Part shown: piece by piece, positions 1 through 8,640 of the stretch
Position numbering within the stretch: position 1 is the first letter of the stretch
How the letters are laid out: every line of letters starts with the position of its first letter
Assembly: GCA_965215765.1 (NCBI GenBank)
Contig: OZ244118.1
Location: 2,914,001 to 2,978,000, forward strand
DNA length: 64,000 nucleotides
Direction of reading: 5' to 3'
Origin: G965212025 sp965215765
Lineage (GTDB): Bacteria; Pseudomonadota; Gammaproteobacteria; Poriferisulfidales; Oxydemutatoraceae
Position numbers and translations under genes: made by a program
Notes under the pieces: generated by a model
Told to the model about the DNA's origin: nothing
The model's database searches: none
The model's input: only the letters and a program-made list of their open reading frames with translations

Positions 1-278
1 ACACGGTGTGCGTTCAGGTGCTGATACCAGATAACGACATCTTCGGTGATTCGCCACACGATACCCAAGTGATCAAGTCGGGTTTCCCGGATTGCGGTTC
101 CCGGGTCACGATGAGGTGCCAGATTGTCGCTGCCGGAACACAAGTACAGTTTATCCTTATCCGGGTGCCACTCCACTTGGTAACTGAAGCTAGTGACATA
201 AAACTGCCCGCAGGCTTCCAGGTCACACTCTTCTGGCGCGATATGGCGCAATCCAAGAGTTGGTGGCGGGTTGTTCAT
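1..278 (-). CDS. VOC-family (glyoxalase/bleomycin-resistance fold) protein, N-terminal part
   Basis: The gene runs leftward off the window; about 92 N-terminal residues are visible in one open frame. It starts MNNPPPTLGLRHIA and reaches LDHLGIVWRITEDV and WYQHLNAH. The RHIA strand, the DLEACxQFY helix and the DHLGI strand are the usual layout of a VOC domain, where paired beta-alpha-beta-beta-beta modules bind a metal through His and Glu. The substrate cannot be inferred. The start ATG is divergent from the unknown gene that begins at 463. A second, broken copy lies at 1940-2340, so this copy belongs to a tandemly duplicated locus. VOC membership is well supported by the pattern; the function is open. 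Confidence 0.75.
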   Translation of the reverse strand, partial: MNNPPPTLGLRHIAPEECDLEACGQFYVTSFSYQVEWHPDKDKLYLCSGSDNLAPHRDPGTAIRETRLDHLGIVWRITEDVVIWYQHLNAHR

Positions 279-379
279 GATTGGCAGGCGCGTTCAGCGC
301 TGATTGCACGATGGCTCTGTTGCCGAACTGGCTAAATTTGCAAAGGGAAAGGCGACAATCCCGCAAAAGATGGGACTAA

Positions 380-409
380 TTGGAAGGAAAATGCCAAAAG
401 CGTTATAAT
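380..409 (+). promoter_or_regulatory. Candidate sigma-70 promoter of unknown gene A1
   Basis: TTGGAA (380-385) and a perfect TATAAT (404-409) are separated by 18 bp, about 54 bp before the A1 start. The same two boxes with the same spacer length recur before the duplicate gene at 2442-2471. This region also separates the divergent VOC gene. Confidence 0.55.
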
Positions 410-462
410 GGGACAAGCTGTCTGAGGCGGATTTCTGTGTTAATTGAATTTTGGTGGGAATG

Positions 463-1464
463 ATGGAACCGGTAAAAAATATACGTGATGCAATGTTACA
501 GGCCGGGAAACTCGGCCATGTCAATGCTGTGTGGGATCAAGAGGATGGTATTTCTTACCAAGTGCGCAAGGGATTCGGGAATTGGCTCGCACACGTTGTG
601 AAGTGGTACTGCAACAAGAGCTATAAGAACAAGATTATCCAACAGCGGACGAACGTTCTGGACAACTTGAACCAGCTCTGTAATCCGCAAAATTCGCCCC
701 AGACACAAGGCCCCCCCGCTTTAAATCAAAAAGTAAATGAGCTGAACAGTCATTTAGAACACGGCTACAGGTTTCAAGCACAGTCAATGCGCCTTCTGAA
801 CACCCTTGACATACCGAAGCAGACGGCGGCGAGGGAAAATAACGCAGTCGCTGAAAGGCTTATTGCCCGCCGGTTCGAGACAGCCGATGCTGCGCTGAAA
901 AATTTGTACATTCCGGCACGTGAAAATAACCCCCAACCTCACGAGGGCGTGGACAAGGAAAAGTTTGGCACCGCTTACTGGCAGCACGCAACCAAAACCG
1001 TGGTTGACCCAAGAGAGTTTAGCACTTCATTTGGTTCCATCAGCCAAGGGCAAGACCTGAATGACGGGGCGGCACTCTTGGAATACGCGCTCAGCAAAGA
1101 TGAAAATAAAGACTATCAGGGGACAGGGCTGTATCAGCTTGAGTCCGTACAAAGAGACAACGATCTGGGCATAAATTTTGAAGCTTGGGGCATCCCTGAT
1201 GGCGTTAATGACATTGAACTGCGCCTTATTCATGGGTCCAGACCTTTGCAGTATGCCCGCCAAGCGGTCAATGCTGGGGCCAAAGGTCAGGAAGCCTTGG
1301 TAAATCGCCGCAAGTATGAAGAAGAAATACTGCGCACGACAGACCCGGGTTCGCGGGAAATTTACATGAAATCATTTGGCTTGGATGCTCAGCTTACTGG
1401 TTTGTGCGAACAGTTTATGCGCGAAGAAGAAATAGGAGGAGCCTCTGTTTCGTTTGAACAATGA
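463..1464 (+). CDS. Unknown protein A1, member of a local paralogous family
   Basis: I do not recognise this 333-residue protein. It has no signal peptide or membrane segment and looks soluble. Blocks shared with A2 (2525) and B (3677) are an N-terminal KLGHV helix, a GNWLAHVVKWY segment followed by a basic KSYKNKIIQQR stretch (about residues 40-65), HLEHGYRFQ, a central EGVDKEKFGTAYW block, ALLEYAL, GINFEAWGIPDG with IELRLI, and a C-terminal IYMKSFGLDAQL helix. The start is taken at ATG 463 because it matches ATG 2525 of A2, which has a GGAGG box; TTG 451 and ATG 460 are alternatives. It is transcribed away from the VOC gene. The uninterrupted frame beside a broken duplicate suggests this copy is still used. 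Function unknown. Confidence 0.75.
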   Translation: MEPVKNIRDAMLQAGKLGHVNAVWDQEDGISYQVRKGFGNWLAHVVKWYCNKSYKNKIIQQRTNVLDNLNQLCNPQNSPQTQGPPALNQKVNELNSHLEHGYRFQAQSMRLLNTLDIPKQTAARENNAVAERLIARRFETADAALKNLYIPARENNPQPHEGVDKEKFGTAYWQHATKTVVDPREFSTSFGSISQGQDLNDGAALLEYALSKDENKDYQGTGLYQLESVQRDNDLGINFEAWGIPDGVNDIELRLIHGSRPLQYARQAVNAGAKGQEALVNRRKYEEEILRTTDPGSREIYMKSFGLDAQLTGLCEQFMREEEIGGASVSFEQ

Positions 1465-1585
1465 AAGCAGCTGCTGCAGAGACAACAGACGCTCTTTACA
1501 GGCCTTGGTCGAGGCGATTGAGAAGTCCCGTCTGGTACGTCAAGTTTGCAATGATTCTGAGCGCGCCGATGGCTCGGACAGATGA
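1454..1585 (+). CDS. Possible small overlapping ORF downstream of A1
   Basis: A frame overlapping the A1 stop could encode about 43 residues, including LQALVEAIEKSRLVRQVCND. The corresponding region after A2 (3494-3619) keeps this frame. The differences between copies are mild in it (RQV to RQI, GSD to GSE), while the competing frame changes more drastically. The start is uncertain: TTG 1454 is far from the AGGAGG at 1434-1439, a CTG at 1445 is nearer, and the second copy lacks an obvious start. It may be a translationally coupled small protein or a relic. Confidence 0.25.
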   Translation: MNNESSCCRDNRRSLQALVEAIEKSRLVRQVCNDSERADGSDR

Positions 1586-1636
1586 TGAAAGTTCGGGTCT
1601 GGCGATACCTGGAAGTAACAATAACGATATAGGCTA

Positions 1637-1816
1637 ACCATTACGGAAGGAATGCCGCCGCAGGGAAGCTGGGTCACACCTGGTTTGCTGGAGGGGGGCA
1701 CGGCGATTCTGCTTTCCAAGTGCGCAGTGGGGTTGGAAAGTGGCTTGTACATGTCATCAAATGGCATACCGGAAAAACATACCGGAGTTCTGTTATTCAG
1801 CGACGTAAAGAGAGGC
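1637..1816 (+). pseudogene. Truncated remnant of gene B (first locus copy)
   Basis: This stretch matches the first 140-150 bp of gene B at 3677, including the codons for GKLGH, the GKWL-HVIKWH segment and TYRxSVIQ. The start codon and several following codons are deleted, and similarity stops near 1816 at a GTAAAGAGAGG sequence. With A1 before it and the broken VOC gene after it, the remnant shows the ancestral order VOC-A-B. Confidence 0.7.
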
Positions 1817-1939
1817 GTGTGCCTTGCACGCCCACTACCTGCCAGGCAGGGCGGTCACCGGGTATCCCGCTGGGGGGCAAAGATGCCGGCTGTCAAATGC
1901 CTCCAATTCAGGCACTTTTGTCATCGCCGCCAGAGTATT

Positions 1940-2340
1940 TCAGTTTTTGTGCTGATCGGAAAGCGGCGGGTGACAAATCATTTGCGCCGTGTTTCCTTCC
2001 GGGTCTGAACAATAAAAACTGTGCGCTCTGTCCCGGTGTCTGCGGGGTTCGGTTTTTATGGGCACACCGTGCGCGTTCAGGTGCTGATACCAGATATCGA
2101 CATCTTAGGTAGTTCGCGACACGATGCCCAAGTGTTCGGGTCGGGTTCCCCGGGTTGCGGTTCCCGGGTCACGATGAAGTGCCAGATTGTCGCTGCCGAA
2201 CACAAGTACAGGTTGTCCTTATCCGGACACCACTCCACCTGGTGGCGAAGCAAACTGACATAAAACTGCTCGCAGGCTTCCAGGTCGCACACTTTCAGCG
2301 CAATATGGCGCAATTCAAGAGTTGGTGGCGGGTTGTTCAT
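1940..2340 (-). pseudogene. VOC-family protein, degenerate second copy
   Basis: The start codon (2340) and first 45 or so codons match the gene at the left edge. A base missing near the TTCGGCAGC site then breaks the frame, and a TAA follows before the WYQHLNAHGV codons. Past these lesions the other frame still reads SFYCSDPEGNTAQMICHP, the typical end of a VOC domain, and stops at 1940. It gives the complete outline of the gene that is cut at the left window edge. Expression of a functional product is unlikely. Confidence 0.75.
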
Positions 2341-2441
2341 GATTGGCAGGCGCGTTCAGTGCTGATTACACGAGGGTTCTGCTGCCGGACTGGCCAAATT
2401 TGCAAAGGGAAAGGCGACAATCCCGCAAAAGATGGGACTAA

Positions 2442-2471
2442 TTGGAAGAAAAGCACCAAAAGCGTTATAAT
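2442..2471 (+). promoter_or_regulatory. Candidate promoter of duplicate gene A2
   Basis: TTGGAA (2442-2447), an 18-bp spacer and TATAAT (2466-2471) copy the promoter before A1. A clear GGAGG ribosome site (2515-2519) follows, placing the start at ATG 2525. Confidence 0.55.
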
Positions 2472-2524
2472 GGGGCAAGCTGTTTGAGGCAGGTTTCTGT
2501 GTTAATTGAATATCGGAGGGAGTG

Positions 2525-3491
2525 ATGGAGCCAGTAAACAATCTACGTGACGCAATGTCGCTGGCCGGGAGATTCGGTCATGTCGAGGCTACGCAGAGTG
2601 ACGGTCAAGTTTCTTACCAGGTTCGCAAGGGATTCGGAAATTGGCTCGTGCATGTTGTGAAGTGGTACTGCAATAAGAGCTATAAGAACAAAATTATCCA
2701 ACAGCGGACGAACGTTCTGGACAACTTGAACCAGCTCTGTGATCCGCAAAACCCGCCTGCGAGAACAGGATCCTCCTTTTCAGATCAAAGGATACAGGAA
2801 CTGAACAGGCATTTAGAACACGGCTACCGGTTTCAAGCACTGTCATTGCTTATTCTGAACAACACACCGCAGGTGGCGGCCAAGAATTACGCAGTTGCTG
2901 ATAGGCTTATTACCGGTGATTTCAGGACAGCCGATGCTGCGCTGAAAAACTTGATCATTCCAGGGCGTGAAAATGACCTCCACCCACAGGAGGGCGTGGA
3001 CAAGGAAAAATTTGGCACTGCTTACTGGAAGTACGCACACAACGAGTGGTAATGCTATGCAAGGAATTACGGATGATTCGGGATGCCAGAAAGTGAATGG
3101 CGGAGTGGCACTCTTGGAATACGCGCTCAGCCAAAATGAAAGTGAAAAATATCATGACACGGAGCTGTACAAGCTTCAGTCCGTAAAAAGACAGAGCTTT
3201 TCAGGCATAGACTTTGAAGAATGGGGCATCCCTGATGACATTAACAAGATTGAACTGCGCCTTATTAGTGGAGACAGCAGCGTGAATGATGCCAAGGAAA
3301 CGGTCAGTATTGGGGGTCTGGATGCTCTGGCAGCCGACCGCCAAAAAAGTGAAGTGATGATAGCGGGTGCGCAAAGTCCGGATATGCGGCAATTGTTCAC
3401 GCAAACATTCGGCAAGAGTGATCAGCTTTCTGATCTGTGCGAACAGTTTATGCGAGATGACGGAATAGGAGAGAACTCTGTTCCGTCTTAA
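2525..3491 (+). pseudogene. Unknown protein A2, frameshifted paralog of A1
   Basis: The 5' part (to the TGG-TAA near 3052) encodes the same N-terminal blocks as A1, including GNWLVHVVKWY, HLEHGYRFQ and EGVDKEKFGTAYW. After a shift near 3040-3060 the next frame continues with GGVALLEYALSQ, GIDFEEWGIPDD and LCEQFMRDDGIGE up to 3491. Both halves align to A1 across the whole length, so the ancestral gene was complete and one indel split it. The halves have diverged considerably from A1, so the duplication is not recent. A sequencing error at the shift is possible but less likely given that the VOC gene of the same unit is broken as well. Confidence 0.65.
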
Positions 3492-3676
3492 TTAATGAAA
3501 GCAACCGACACAGGAACAACAGACGTTCTTTACAGGCCTTGGTCGAGGCGATTGAGAAGTCCCGTCTGGTACGCCAGATTTGCAATGATTCTGAGCGCGC
3601 CGATGGCTCAGAAAGATGATGGAAGTTCGGGCATGACAATGCCCGAAAGTAACGATAACAATATGGGGGAACCGTT

Positions 3677-4630
3677 ATGGCAGGAATGATAAAAGGTATA
3701 AATGCTGCTGCTGCATCAGCCGGGAAGCTGGGTCACATCCAGACTGCTGGAGACACAGGTGGCGATTCTGCTTTTCAGGTTCGCAGAGGGGTTGGAAAGT
3801 GGCTTATACATGTCGTTAAATGGCATACCAGTAAAACATACCGGAACTCTGTTATTCAGCAACGTAAAGATGTGCTGACTGTGCTGGAAAATATGAGCCG
3901 AACGGAACAATCCACCTCCTTAGCTCCTCCAATGAAGCAACAAGTAACGCAGTTGCATGAACACATAAAGCACGGTAGCGTGTTTCAAAGACAAATCATG
4001 GATTTCCTTGGTGTCTCTGCATCACGTGGGAAAACAGGTACTACACTTGGCGACAGCTCCAAAGTCGCCAAAAAGCAGCTTTCCAGCACGTTCGCGACAA
4101 ACGATAACGCACTTGTGAATTTGCACACACCTGAAGGTGATGAACACTCACATCAGGGCGTGGATGCAGAAAAGTTTGGCCCAGCCTACTGGGAATATGC
4201 CAACACCAAATTCGCGATAGATTCAGATGAGCAGAATGATCCCGAAATCATCGCAACCCACAAACTCTTGACTTACGCGCTGACCAACGAGGGAGATGCA
4301 CAATACGAGGGTACGGGGTTGTACCAGATGGAAACCGTGGAAAGAGACAACAATAAAGGAATAGACTTTGGTGCTTGGGGCATCCCCGATGGCACCGATA
4401 AAATCGAGTTGCGCTCTATTTCCGGGGGGATGCACTTGCCCCGCGCAACCAAGGTGGCAGGCATTGGCGCAAAAGGAGAAAGAGCACTTGAAGGATTTAG
4501 CGCACAGAACATAGCCCTGCTGAATAATTTCCCGAAAGAAACCATGGAAAGACAGATTTACATGAAGTCGTTCGGTGCCGATATCCAGCTTGCCGAACTT
4601 CAAGGCCGGCTAAACAAGGAAGAAAGTTAA
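3677..4630 (+). CDS. Unknown protein B, second member of the family
   Basis: This 317-residue soluble protein is a more distant paralog of A1 and A2. It shares KLGHI, GKWLIHVVKWH, the basic TYRNSVIQQR stretch, GVDAEKFGPAYWEYA (about residues 158-172), GIDFGAWGIPDG with IELRSI, and a C-terminal IYMKSFGADIQLAEL. A GGGGA box lies 6-7 bp before ATG 3677. No catalytic motif or known domain is visible and there is no export signal. It is the only intact B copy, since the one at 1637 is truncated. Conserved Trp, Lys and acidic blocks in paralogs that otherwise diverge suggest a real fold; the function is unknown. Confidence 0.75.
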   Translation: MAGMIKGINAAAASAGKLGHIQTAGDTGGDSAFQVRRGVGKWLIHVVKWHTSKTYRNSVIQQRKDVLTVLENMSRTEQSTSLAPPMKQQVTQLHEHIKHGSVFQRQIMDFLGVSASRGKTGTTLGDSSKVAKKQLSSTFATNDNALVNLHTPEGDEHSHQGVDAEKFGPAYWEYANTKFAIDSDEQNDPEIIATHKLLTYALTNEGDAQYEGTGLYQMETVERDNNKGIDFGAWGIPDGTDKIELRSISGGMHLPRATKVAGIGAKGERALEGFSAQNIALLNNFPKETMERQIYMKSFGADIQLAELQGRLNKEES

Positions 4631-4691
4631 TCCACCCTGCCCGCTTTGAGCGGACAACAATCAGGGTAATGGCAGGGCAATGGGTGGCAGG

Positions 4692-5105
4692 GCGAACGGC
4701 TTGCTGGATCAGGTCTGGCTCATTAATCTCGGGCTTCTGCGAGGCACACTCTGATTTGCTCCGGGGCAGTCCCGCCCAGTGTCACTTTGCTGGCAACACA
4801 GGCTTGTGGGTGCAGGCGAACGGCTTGCTGGATCAGGTCTGGATCAGGTCTGGCTCATTAATCTCGGGCTTCTGCGAGGCACACTCTGATTTGCTCCGGG
4901 GCAGTCCCGCCCAGTGTCACTTTGCTGGCAACACAGGCTTGTGGGTGCAGGCGAACGGCTTGCTGGATCAGGTCTGGATCAGGTCTGGCTCAAGTAATCT
5001 CGGGCTTCTGCGAGGCACACTTTGATTTGCTCCGGGGCAGTCCCACCTGGTGTCTTTTTGCTGGCAACACAGGCTTGTGGGTGCAGGCTGGCGGCCGAAA
5101 ATTGG
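4692..5105. repeat. 135-bp tandem repeat derived from the argH 3' end (3 copies)
   Basis: The segment covering the last 40 or so codons of argH is repeated head to tail with an exact 135-bp period (anchors GGCTCA at 4717, 4852 and 4987). The third copy is the functional gene end. The outer two carry changes such as an early stop in place of the final YLSQT codons. No other gene is seen in 4631-4978. A CCGCT/AGCGG hairpin just after the gene B stop, without a T-run, is the only other structure there. Confidence 0.9.
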
Positions 5106-6403
5106 GCAAACTCGTCACTTAGCCGGGTGAGATCAGCGACAGCCAACTCCTGAAGGGCGACACCTTTGCTCGCCGCCAGTTGCACGACTGTACCGGTGAG
5201 TTCGTGAGCGCGCCGGAAAGGAAGCCCCTGCCGCACCAGCCAGTCAGCGATCTCTGTGGCACAAGAAAATCCTTTCCCTGCTGTTTCCAGCATTCTTTTT
5301 CGGTTCGGTTTCATCGCCTTGACCATCAGAGTCATAACTTCCAGGCAAGACACAGCCGTATCCAGCGCATCAAAAATGGGTTCTTTGTCTTCTTGATTAT
5401 CGCGGTTGTACGCCAAAGGTTGCCCTTTCATCAGAGTCAGCAAAGAGACGAGGCTGCCATAAACCCTCCCGGTCTTTCCGCGCACGAGCTCCGCCAAGTC
5501 CGGATTTTTCTTTTGCGGCATGATGGACGAGCCAGTGCATAGCTCATCCGGTAATGAAACAAAATTGAACAGCGGTGACATCCATAAGATGATTTCCTCA
5601 CTGAAACGCGACAGGTGCATCATGATCAAGGCACAGTCCGCTCCAAGTTCAATGACAAAGTCGCGGTCGCTGACTGCGTCCATGGAGTTTCTGCAAATCC
5701 CGTCAAACCCCAGCATTTGCGCGGTATGTTCACGATCCAGGGGGAAGCTGGTTCCTGCCAGGGCTGCCGCACCGAGCGGCAGGTAGTTAAGACGCTTCCG
5801 GGTATCCTTGAGGCGATCGCAGTCGCGCCTTAAGGCTTCAAACCACGCCAAAAGATGGTGGGCGAAAATAACGGGTTGGGCGATTTGCGTATGCGTGAAC
5901 CCGGGCATCACCGTTTCGCGCTCTCGTTCCGCCAAGGTCACGATCGCGCTTTGCAGTTCGTGGGTCTTCCGACTCAGAGTGTCGATCTGCTCACGCAAAT
6001 AAAGGCGCAAATCCGTTGCCACCTGATCATTGCGCGAGCGCCCGGTATGGAGTTTCCCACCGGTATCGCCGATGAGCTCAATGAGCCGGGCTTCAATATT
6101 GATGTGGATGTCTTCGTGGATCTCTCGCCAGGGAAACTGCCCACTGGCAATTTCACCGGCAATGATTTTCAGACCATTAACAATGTCCTGACGTTCTTTA
6201 CTGTTCAGAATTCCAGCTTTTTCCAGCCCTGTAGCGTGTGCAATGGAAGCATCAATGTCTTGACGATACATCCGCCTGTCAAAGTGCAGTGAGGAACTGA
6301 ACGCTCGCAGTCTTTCATTCGCCACCCCCGAAAGCCGCCCACGCAACAGTGACTGGCTGGCACCGGCTCGACTCCGGGCTTTTTTTCTGTCTTGCTCTGG
6401 CAT
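4979..6403 (-). CDS. argH: Argininosuccinate lyase
   Basis: The enzyme cleaves argininosuccinate to arginine and fumarate, the last step of arginine synthesis, in the cytoplasm. The 474-residue frame contains the fumarase/aspartase signature GSSIMPQKKNPD, the HTGRSRNDQVATD region and GFTHTQIAQPV, all typical of ArgH. The N-terminus is somewhat unusual: the common LWGGRF is represented by LLRGRLSG. It starts 6 bp after the sixA stop, so the two are probably co-transcribed. The stop at 4979 lies inside the last unit of a tandem repeat built from its own 3' end. Length is about 10 residues above typical because of an Arg/Lys-rich N-terminal extension. Confidence 0.95.
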   Translation of the reverse strand: MPEQDRKKARSRAGASQSLLRGRLSGVANERLRAFSSSLHFDRRMYRQDIDASIAHATGLEKAGILNSKERQDIVNGLKIIAGEIASGQFPWREIHEDIHINIEARLIELIGDTGGKLHTGRSRNDQVATDLRLYLREQIDTLSRKTHELQSAIVTLAERERETVMPGFTHTQIAQPVIFAHHLLAWFEALRRDCDRLKDTRKRLNYLPLGAAALAGTSFPLDREHTAQMLGFDGICRNSMDAVSDRDFVIELGADCALIMMHLSRFSEEIILWMSPLFNFVSLPDELCTGSSIMPQKKNPDLAELVRGKTGRVYGSLVSLLTLMKGQPLAYNRDNQEDKEPIFDALDTAVSCLEVMTLMVKAMKPNRKRMLETAGKGFSCATEIADWLVRQGLPFRRAHELTGTVVQLAASKGVALQELAVADLTRLSDEFAQFSAASLHPQACVASKKTPGGTAPEQIKVCLAEARDYLSQT

Positions 6404-6409
6404 TTCAGC

Positions 6410-6892
6410 TCAAGGCACGTCCAATGCCAACAATTCTGCTGTTCCGGGAGAGACCGAGTGCCAATCGTCTGTGGCAATTTTCAGATAGGCACTGCCGCAG
6501 GTGGGAAATTTGCTGATGCCCTTTCCCGACAGAAGCTCCGTAAGCAGGGTCATGGACGGGTTGTGCCCGCACACGGCGACGGTGTGGTACGCATCGTTCA
6601 ATTTTTGAATTTCCTGGAGCAAGGCGTGGTGGCCAATGGCATAAAGCACCTCGGACATTCTGATTTTCTCCGCAGGGATTCCGGTTTCCCTGGCAATGAT
6701 GTCAGCGGTTTGCAAGGTGCGCTCCGCCGCGCTGACGCAAAAAATATCCGGTGGCCAGGTCGACCTCAACACCAACATGCCGCTGATTTTCAAGGCTTCC
6801 GCTCGGCCTTGGGCACTGAGATGCCTGCCTTTGTCGCTGGCAGCGTGTGTTTCAGCCTGCCCATGGCGCACCAGGTGCAGATGTCTGCTCAT
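6410..6892 (-). CDS. sixA: Phosphohistidine phosphatase SixA
   Basis: A 160-residue single-domain histidine phosphatase. The catalytic RHG motif is in LVRHGQAE (residues 7-14), the second catalytic region is VCGHNPSM, and an SAAERTLQTA segment supplies the family's phosphate-pocket Arg. SixA removes phosphate from histidine phosphotransfer domains in E. coli; here the substrate is inferred. It lies between folA and argH on the same strand (spacings of 18 and 6 bp), suggesting a shared transcript from lgt/thyA downward. Confidence 0.9.
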   Translation of the reverse strand: MSRHLHLVRHGQAETHAASDKGRHLSAQGRAEALKISGMLVLRSTWPPDIFCVSAAERTLQTADIIARETGIPAEKIRMSEVLYAIGHHALLQEIQKLNDAYHTVAVCGHNPSMTLLTELLSGKGISKFPTCGSAYLKIATDDWHSVSPGTAELLALDVP

Positions 6893-6910
6893 TTCCGTGA
6901 TTGACGCATG

Positions 6911-7414
6911 TCAGGAACCATTTGTCCGCCGCCGCTCAAGAATAACGGAGCTGAAAGGAAAAGCATTCTGGTCACTTTTGGGAACAGTCACACGGCTGAC
7001 TTCGCACCACTGCTCCGGGTTCAGCTTTGGAAACCAGACGTTACCGGGGAATTCGCCTTCAATTTCAGACAGATAAATGCGGGTCGCCTGAGGGAGAAAA
7101 ATGCGGTAAATTTCGCCGCCACCAACCACCATGCACTCTCCGTGATTGGTGAATTCGGCGGCAATCTTTTCCAGCGTTCGCTCGACCTCCGCCAGCGGTG
7201 CTGTAAAAGCGGAGTCTCGACTGAGCACAATGTTACGCCGCCCTGGCAAAGGTTGCCGACGCAAGCTTTGCCAGGTTTTGCGGCCCATGACCACGGGATG
7301 GTGCATGGTGCGCCTGACAAATATTTTCATATCAGCCGGTAAATCCCAAGGCATGGTTCCGTTGCAACCGATCACTCGGTTTTTATCGTAAGCAACGACG
7401 AGGGAGAAACTCAT
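6911..7414 (-). CDS. folA: Dihydrofolate reductase
   Basis: Reduces dihydrofolate to tetrahydrofolate with NADPH, regenerating the cofactor spent by thymidylate synthase. The 167-residue protein shows MSFSLVVAYDKNRVIG, the substrate-site PWDLPADM with Asp, the NADPH motif VVMGRKTWQSL, and a C-terminal WCEVSRVTVP strand. The start ATG (7414) overlaps the thyA stop as ATGA, which implies translational coupling; an upstream in-frame ATG at 7465 would lie inside thyA and adds residues that DHFR does not have. Confidence 0.95.
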   Translation of the reverse strand: MSFSLVVAYDKNRVIGCNGTMPWDLPADMKIFVRRTMHHPVVMGRKTWQSLRRQPLPGRRNIVLSRDSAFTAPLAEVERTLEKIAAEFTNHGECMVVGGGEIYRIFLPQATRIYLSEIEGEFPGNVWFPKLNPEQWCEVSRVTVPKSDQNAFPFSSVILERRRTNGS

Positions 7415-8205
7415 ACTGCCAACTCGGCTTTGAGAGCAGACTGGGGATGGTAGTTTTTCAGACAAACATCCTCGGCTTTGAACTCAAAAAGGCTTTTTAT
7501 GTCGGGATTGAGGTGCATGCTTGGCAGTTGCGTCGGCTTTCTGGCAATCTGCGTCCTGGCCTGCTCAATGTGGTTGGTGTAAAGGTGCAAATCACCAATG
7601 CTGTGAACCAGAATGCCGGGTTTCAGATTGCAAACCTGGGCAACCATGAGCGTCAGCAAAGCGTAGGACGCAATGTTGAATGGCACACCCAGAAAAAGAT
7701 CGGCACTACGCTGGTAGAACTGACACGACAAAGTGTCTTCCACGACATAAAACTGAAACAAGACATGGCAAGGCGGCAGACGCATTTCCTCAAGCTCTGC
7801 CACGTTCCAGGAACTGACCAACAGGCGTCGGGACTCGGGCTGGGTTTTCAGTTGCTCAAGCACGTTCCTCAGCTGGTCTATGGAGCCATTGTTTCGTGTC
7901 GGCCAAGAGCGCCACTGGCGACCGTAGATCGGCCCGAGGTCTCCGTTTTCGTCTGCCCATGCGTCCCAGATATGAACCCCGTGATCCTGTAAATAGCGGA
8001 TATTTCTGTCCCCTCTGATAAACCAGAGTAGCTCGTGGAGCACAGAATGGAAATAAATTTTCTTGGTCGTCAGCAGTGGAAAGCCAGCCGCCAGATTGTA
8101 TTTCCTCTGCTCCCCGAACAGTGACAAAACTCCGGTTCCGGTGCGGTCTTTTTTCCGAACCCCAGTCTCCAGCACGGAGTGCAACAGATCAAGGTAGAGG
8201 TGCAT
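7411..8205 (-). CDS. thyA: Thymidylate synthase
   Basis: Converts dUMP to dTMP using methylene-tetrahydrofolate. The 264-residue length equals the E. coli enzyme. Visible motifs are RTGTGVLSLFG, the folate-site ELLWFIRGD, IYGRQWRSW, the catalytic Cys in LPPCHVLFQFYV, RSADLFLGVPFNIASYALL and the C-terminal DIKSLFEF. It is followed by overlapping folA. Its upstream flank (8206-8305) is a copy of the lgt 3' end, the product of a 332-bp tandem duplication, so the native translational context from lgt is kept. This is the functional copy. Confidence 0.97.
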   Translation of the reverse strand: MHLYLDLLHSVLETGVRKKDRTGTGVLSLFGEQRKYNLAAGFPLLTTKKIYFHSVLHELLWFIRGDRNIRYLQDHGVHIWDAWADENGDLGPIYGRQWRSWPTRNNGSIDQLRNVLEQLKTQPESRRLLVSSWNVAELEEMRLPPCHVLFQFYVVEDTLSCQFYQRSADLFLGVPFNIASYALLTLMVAQVCNLKPGILVHSIGDLHLYTNHIEQARTQIARKPTQLPSMHLNPDIKSLFEFKAEDVCLKNYHPQSALKAELAV

Positions 8206-8640
8206 TGGTTCGTGTTTTAAGCTGTGCCTGATAGATCAGAACGAGGCCAACAATGAATAGAGGAACGCTCAGTAATTGACCTTGCGTCACCCACCCCCAG
8301 AAGATGAACCCCGTGATTCTGTAAATAGCGGATATTTCTATCCCCTCTGATAAACCAGAGTAGCTCATGGAGCACAGAATGGAAATAAATTTTCTTGGTC
8401 GTCAGCAGCGGAAAGCCAGCCGCCAGATTGTATTTCCTCTGCTCCCCGAACAGTGACAAAACTCCGGTTCCGGTGCGGTCTTTTTTCCGAACCCCAGTCT
8501 CCAGCACGGAGTGCAACAGATCAAGGTAGAGGTGCATTGGTTCGTGTTTTAAGCTGTGCCTGATAGATCAGAACGAGACCAACAATGAATAGAGGAACGC
8601 TCAGTAATTGACCTTGCGTCACCCACCCCCAGAAGATGAA
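7975..8640. repeat. 332-bp tandem duplication across the lgt/thyA junction
   Basis: The last part of lgt plus the first 80 or so codons of thyA appear twice, with anchors (TTGCGTCACCC) 332 bp apart. The copies differ at only a few bases. The novel junction near 8304 joins a thyA-internal sequence to an lgt-internal one, and both parents share TGAACCC there, pointing to short-homology recombination. Confidence 0.9.
8217..8537 (-). pseudogene. thyA 5' fragment
   Basis: The first 78 or so residues are identical or nearly identical to ThyA (up to IRYLQNHGVH). The frame then runs into duplicated lgt 3' sequence in a non-native frame and stops at 8217. The fragment lacks the catalytic cysteine. 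Its start overlaps the lgt stop region, which is the arrangement before duplication. Confidence 0.85.

Noticed and set aside
14..256. Minus-strand 80-codon frame as the gene at the left edge
   Set aside because: It is out of frame with the VOC pattern; the frame from 278 gives RHIA, DLEAC and LDHLGI without a stop.
5180..6292. Plus-strand frames inside argH (for example 5855-6292)
   Set aside because: They are shadows of the conserved ArgH frame.
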